A stretch of DNA of 64,000 bases, taken from contig JADHOL010000004.1 of NCBI GenBank assembly GCA_016779005.1, positions 62,001-126,000 on the forward strand, written 5' to 3'. Below, piece after piece: positions 63,324 to 64,000 of the stretch; within the stretch, counting starts at the first letter, position 1; each line of letters starts with the position of its first letter. Both the position numbers and the translations under genes were made by a program. Origin of the DNA: Alphaproteobacteria bacterium (GTDB lineage: Bacteria > Pseudomonadota > Alphaproteobacteria > Puniceispirillales > Puniceispirillaceae). Under the pieces are notes generated by a model. It saw nothing but the letters and a program-made list of their open reading frames with translations, had not been told where the DNA came from and searched no databases.

Positions 63324-64000
63324 TTATGCTCCGATAGAATAGGTGGCAACAAGTGAGCCAACTGTCATTGCCCAGCCATCTACTAAGACAAATAATAATA
63401 ATTTGAACGGCATAGCCACCAGCATCGGGCTTAACATCATCATGCCAAGAGACATCAAAATAGAGGCAATAACCATGTCGATCACGAGGAACGGCAAGAA
63501 AAGAAGGAAGCCAATTTGAAATGCTGTTTTGAGCTCTGATGTAATAAATGCCGGTAATAATACAGACAGAGGTACATCCTCTGGCGTTTCATAATTGGAA
63601 ATCCCCACCATATCAGAGAACATATTCAAATCTGTAATCCTGGTGTTTTGAACTAAGAACCGTTTCATGACATTTGTTCCATCTGCTATGGCTGTATCTG
63701 CTGCCATCTGCCCCTCTAAATAGGGTGTAATGGCATCATCATAAAGAGTCTCAAATGTCGGCGCCATTATGAAGAAAGTTAAAAATAACGCTATCGCGAT
63801 AAGAACCTGATTGGGGGGTGTTTGCTGTGTTCCCATTGCTTGTCTTAGAATAGATAAAACAATAATAACTCTGGTAAAAGAGGTCATGCCTAATACAAGA
63901 GAGGGCAGAATAGTTAACGCGGTCATAAGAGCTAGAATTTGTAATGATAAAGAATAAGTGGTGCCAGAGATACCATCCCCATTAATTACATTTAGCGCCG
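63324..64000 (-). CDS. fliP: Flagellar biosynthesis protein FliP, N-terminus cut by the window edge
   Basis: The reading frame continues without a stop to the right end of the window. Before the internal ATG at 63926 it encodes NVINGDGISGTTYSLSLQIL, which is normal FliP mature sequence, so the true start lies beyond 64000. Marks are TSFTRVIIVLSILRQAMGTQQTPPNQVL (parts), FVIMAPTFE-like FFIMAPTFETLYDDAI, and the C-terminal LPFLVIDMVIASILMSLGMMML (parts). It forms the pentameric core of the FliPQR gate. First visible gene of the - strand flagellar operon; fliO or fliN would be expected beyond the edge. Confidence 0.95.
   Translation of the reverse strand, partial: ALNVINGDGISGTTYSLSLQILALMTALTILPSLVLGMTSFTRVIIVLSILRQAMGTQQTPPNQVLIAIALFLTFFIMAPTFETLYDDAITPYLEGQMAADTAIADGTNVMKRFLVQNTRITDLNMFSDMVGISNYETPEDVPLSVLLPAFITSELKTAFQIGFLLFLPFLVIDMVIASILMSLGMMMLSPMLVAMPFKLLLFVLVDGWAMTVGSLVATYSIGA

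Noticed and set aside
1-64000. Mobile elements, prophage or genomic island
   Set aside because: I looked for transposase, integrase and phage genes, terminal inverted repeats and att-like duplication at the tRNA. None was found; the genes are chromosomal housekeeping plus the opsin block.

Overview
The window is a dense, AT-rich stretch of a bacterial chromosome, almost certainly from a marine alphaproteobacterium. The gene set fits the SAR116 / Rhodospirillales-like bacterioplankton: a proteorhodopsin with a complete retinal pathway, a bc1 complex encoded as petABC, a petPR-like MarR/OmpR pair, the lgt-MidA-pgeF order, an ELM1-family protein, DUF1285, UbiK, and a tRNA with a CAU anticodon directly behind rpoD. 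The clade assignment is inference from gene content; no 16S rRNA gene is present. I see no insertion sequence, integrase, prophage or CRISPR array. LAYOUT. 1-4.2 kb (+): the end of a CitE-like lyase gene, then a compact molybdenum-cofactor cluster moaA-mobB-moeA-moaD-moaE. 4.2-8.1 kb: hisI (-), a DEAD-box helicase with a repeat-rich basic tail (+) and a convergent FMN-dependent lactate-type dehydrogenase (-). 8.4-16.3 kb (all -): proteorhodopsin, crtE, crtI, crtB, crtY, blh and fni, read in that order. Together these make IPP/DMAPP, GGPP, phytoene, lycopene, beta-carotene and retinal for the opsin. An intrinsic-type hairpin sits between the opsin and crtE, and another ends the unit after fni. 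16.5-19 kb (+): a small membrane protein, a ferredoxin-reductase-type flavoprotein and a RarD permease, divergent from the opsin. 19-23.3 kb (-): cyclophilin, UspA, a TIGR02186/TauE-SafE pair, an ArsR regulator and an orphan protein. 23.4-30.1 kb (+): DUF1285, a NUDIX hydrolase, a small membrane protein, CCA-transferase, hemF and petABC with a strong terminator. 30.2-36.7 kb (-): lgt, MidA, pgeF, prs, rplY, pth and ychF in transcription order. 36.8-39.8 kb (+): UbiK, YbjN, proC, a TetR-like protein and a CsaA-like protein. 39.8-43.4 kb: MarR/OmpR/EnvZ-like regulators (-) divergent from ilvE (+). 43.4-48.6 kb (-): pgsA, uvrC, a Ca/Na antiporter and an ELM1-family protein; the gap before uvrC holds a cluster of DnaA-box-like 9-mers. 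48.7-54.3 kb: an AsnC/Lrp regulator (+), greA, carA and carB (-). 54.5-58.9 kb (+): YqeY, dnaG, rpoD and the tRNA, a macromolecular-synthesis group. 58.9-64 kb (-): a flagellar export operon, fliP (cut by the window edge)-fliQ-fliR-flhB, followed by four small genes I cannot name. MOST INTERESTING: the hairpin that separates opsin from retinal synthesis, the four unknown genes after flhB, the DnaA-box inverted pair at 46.2 kb, and several 9- and 12-bp in-frame tandem repeats at gene ends.
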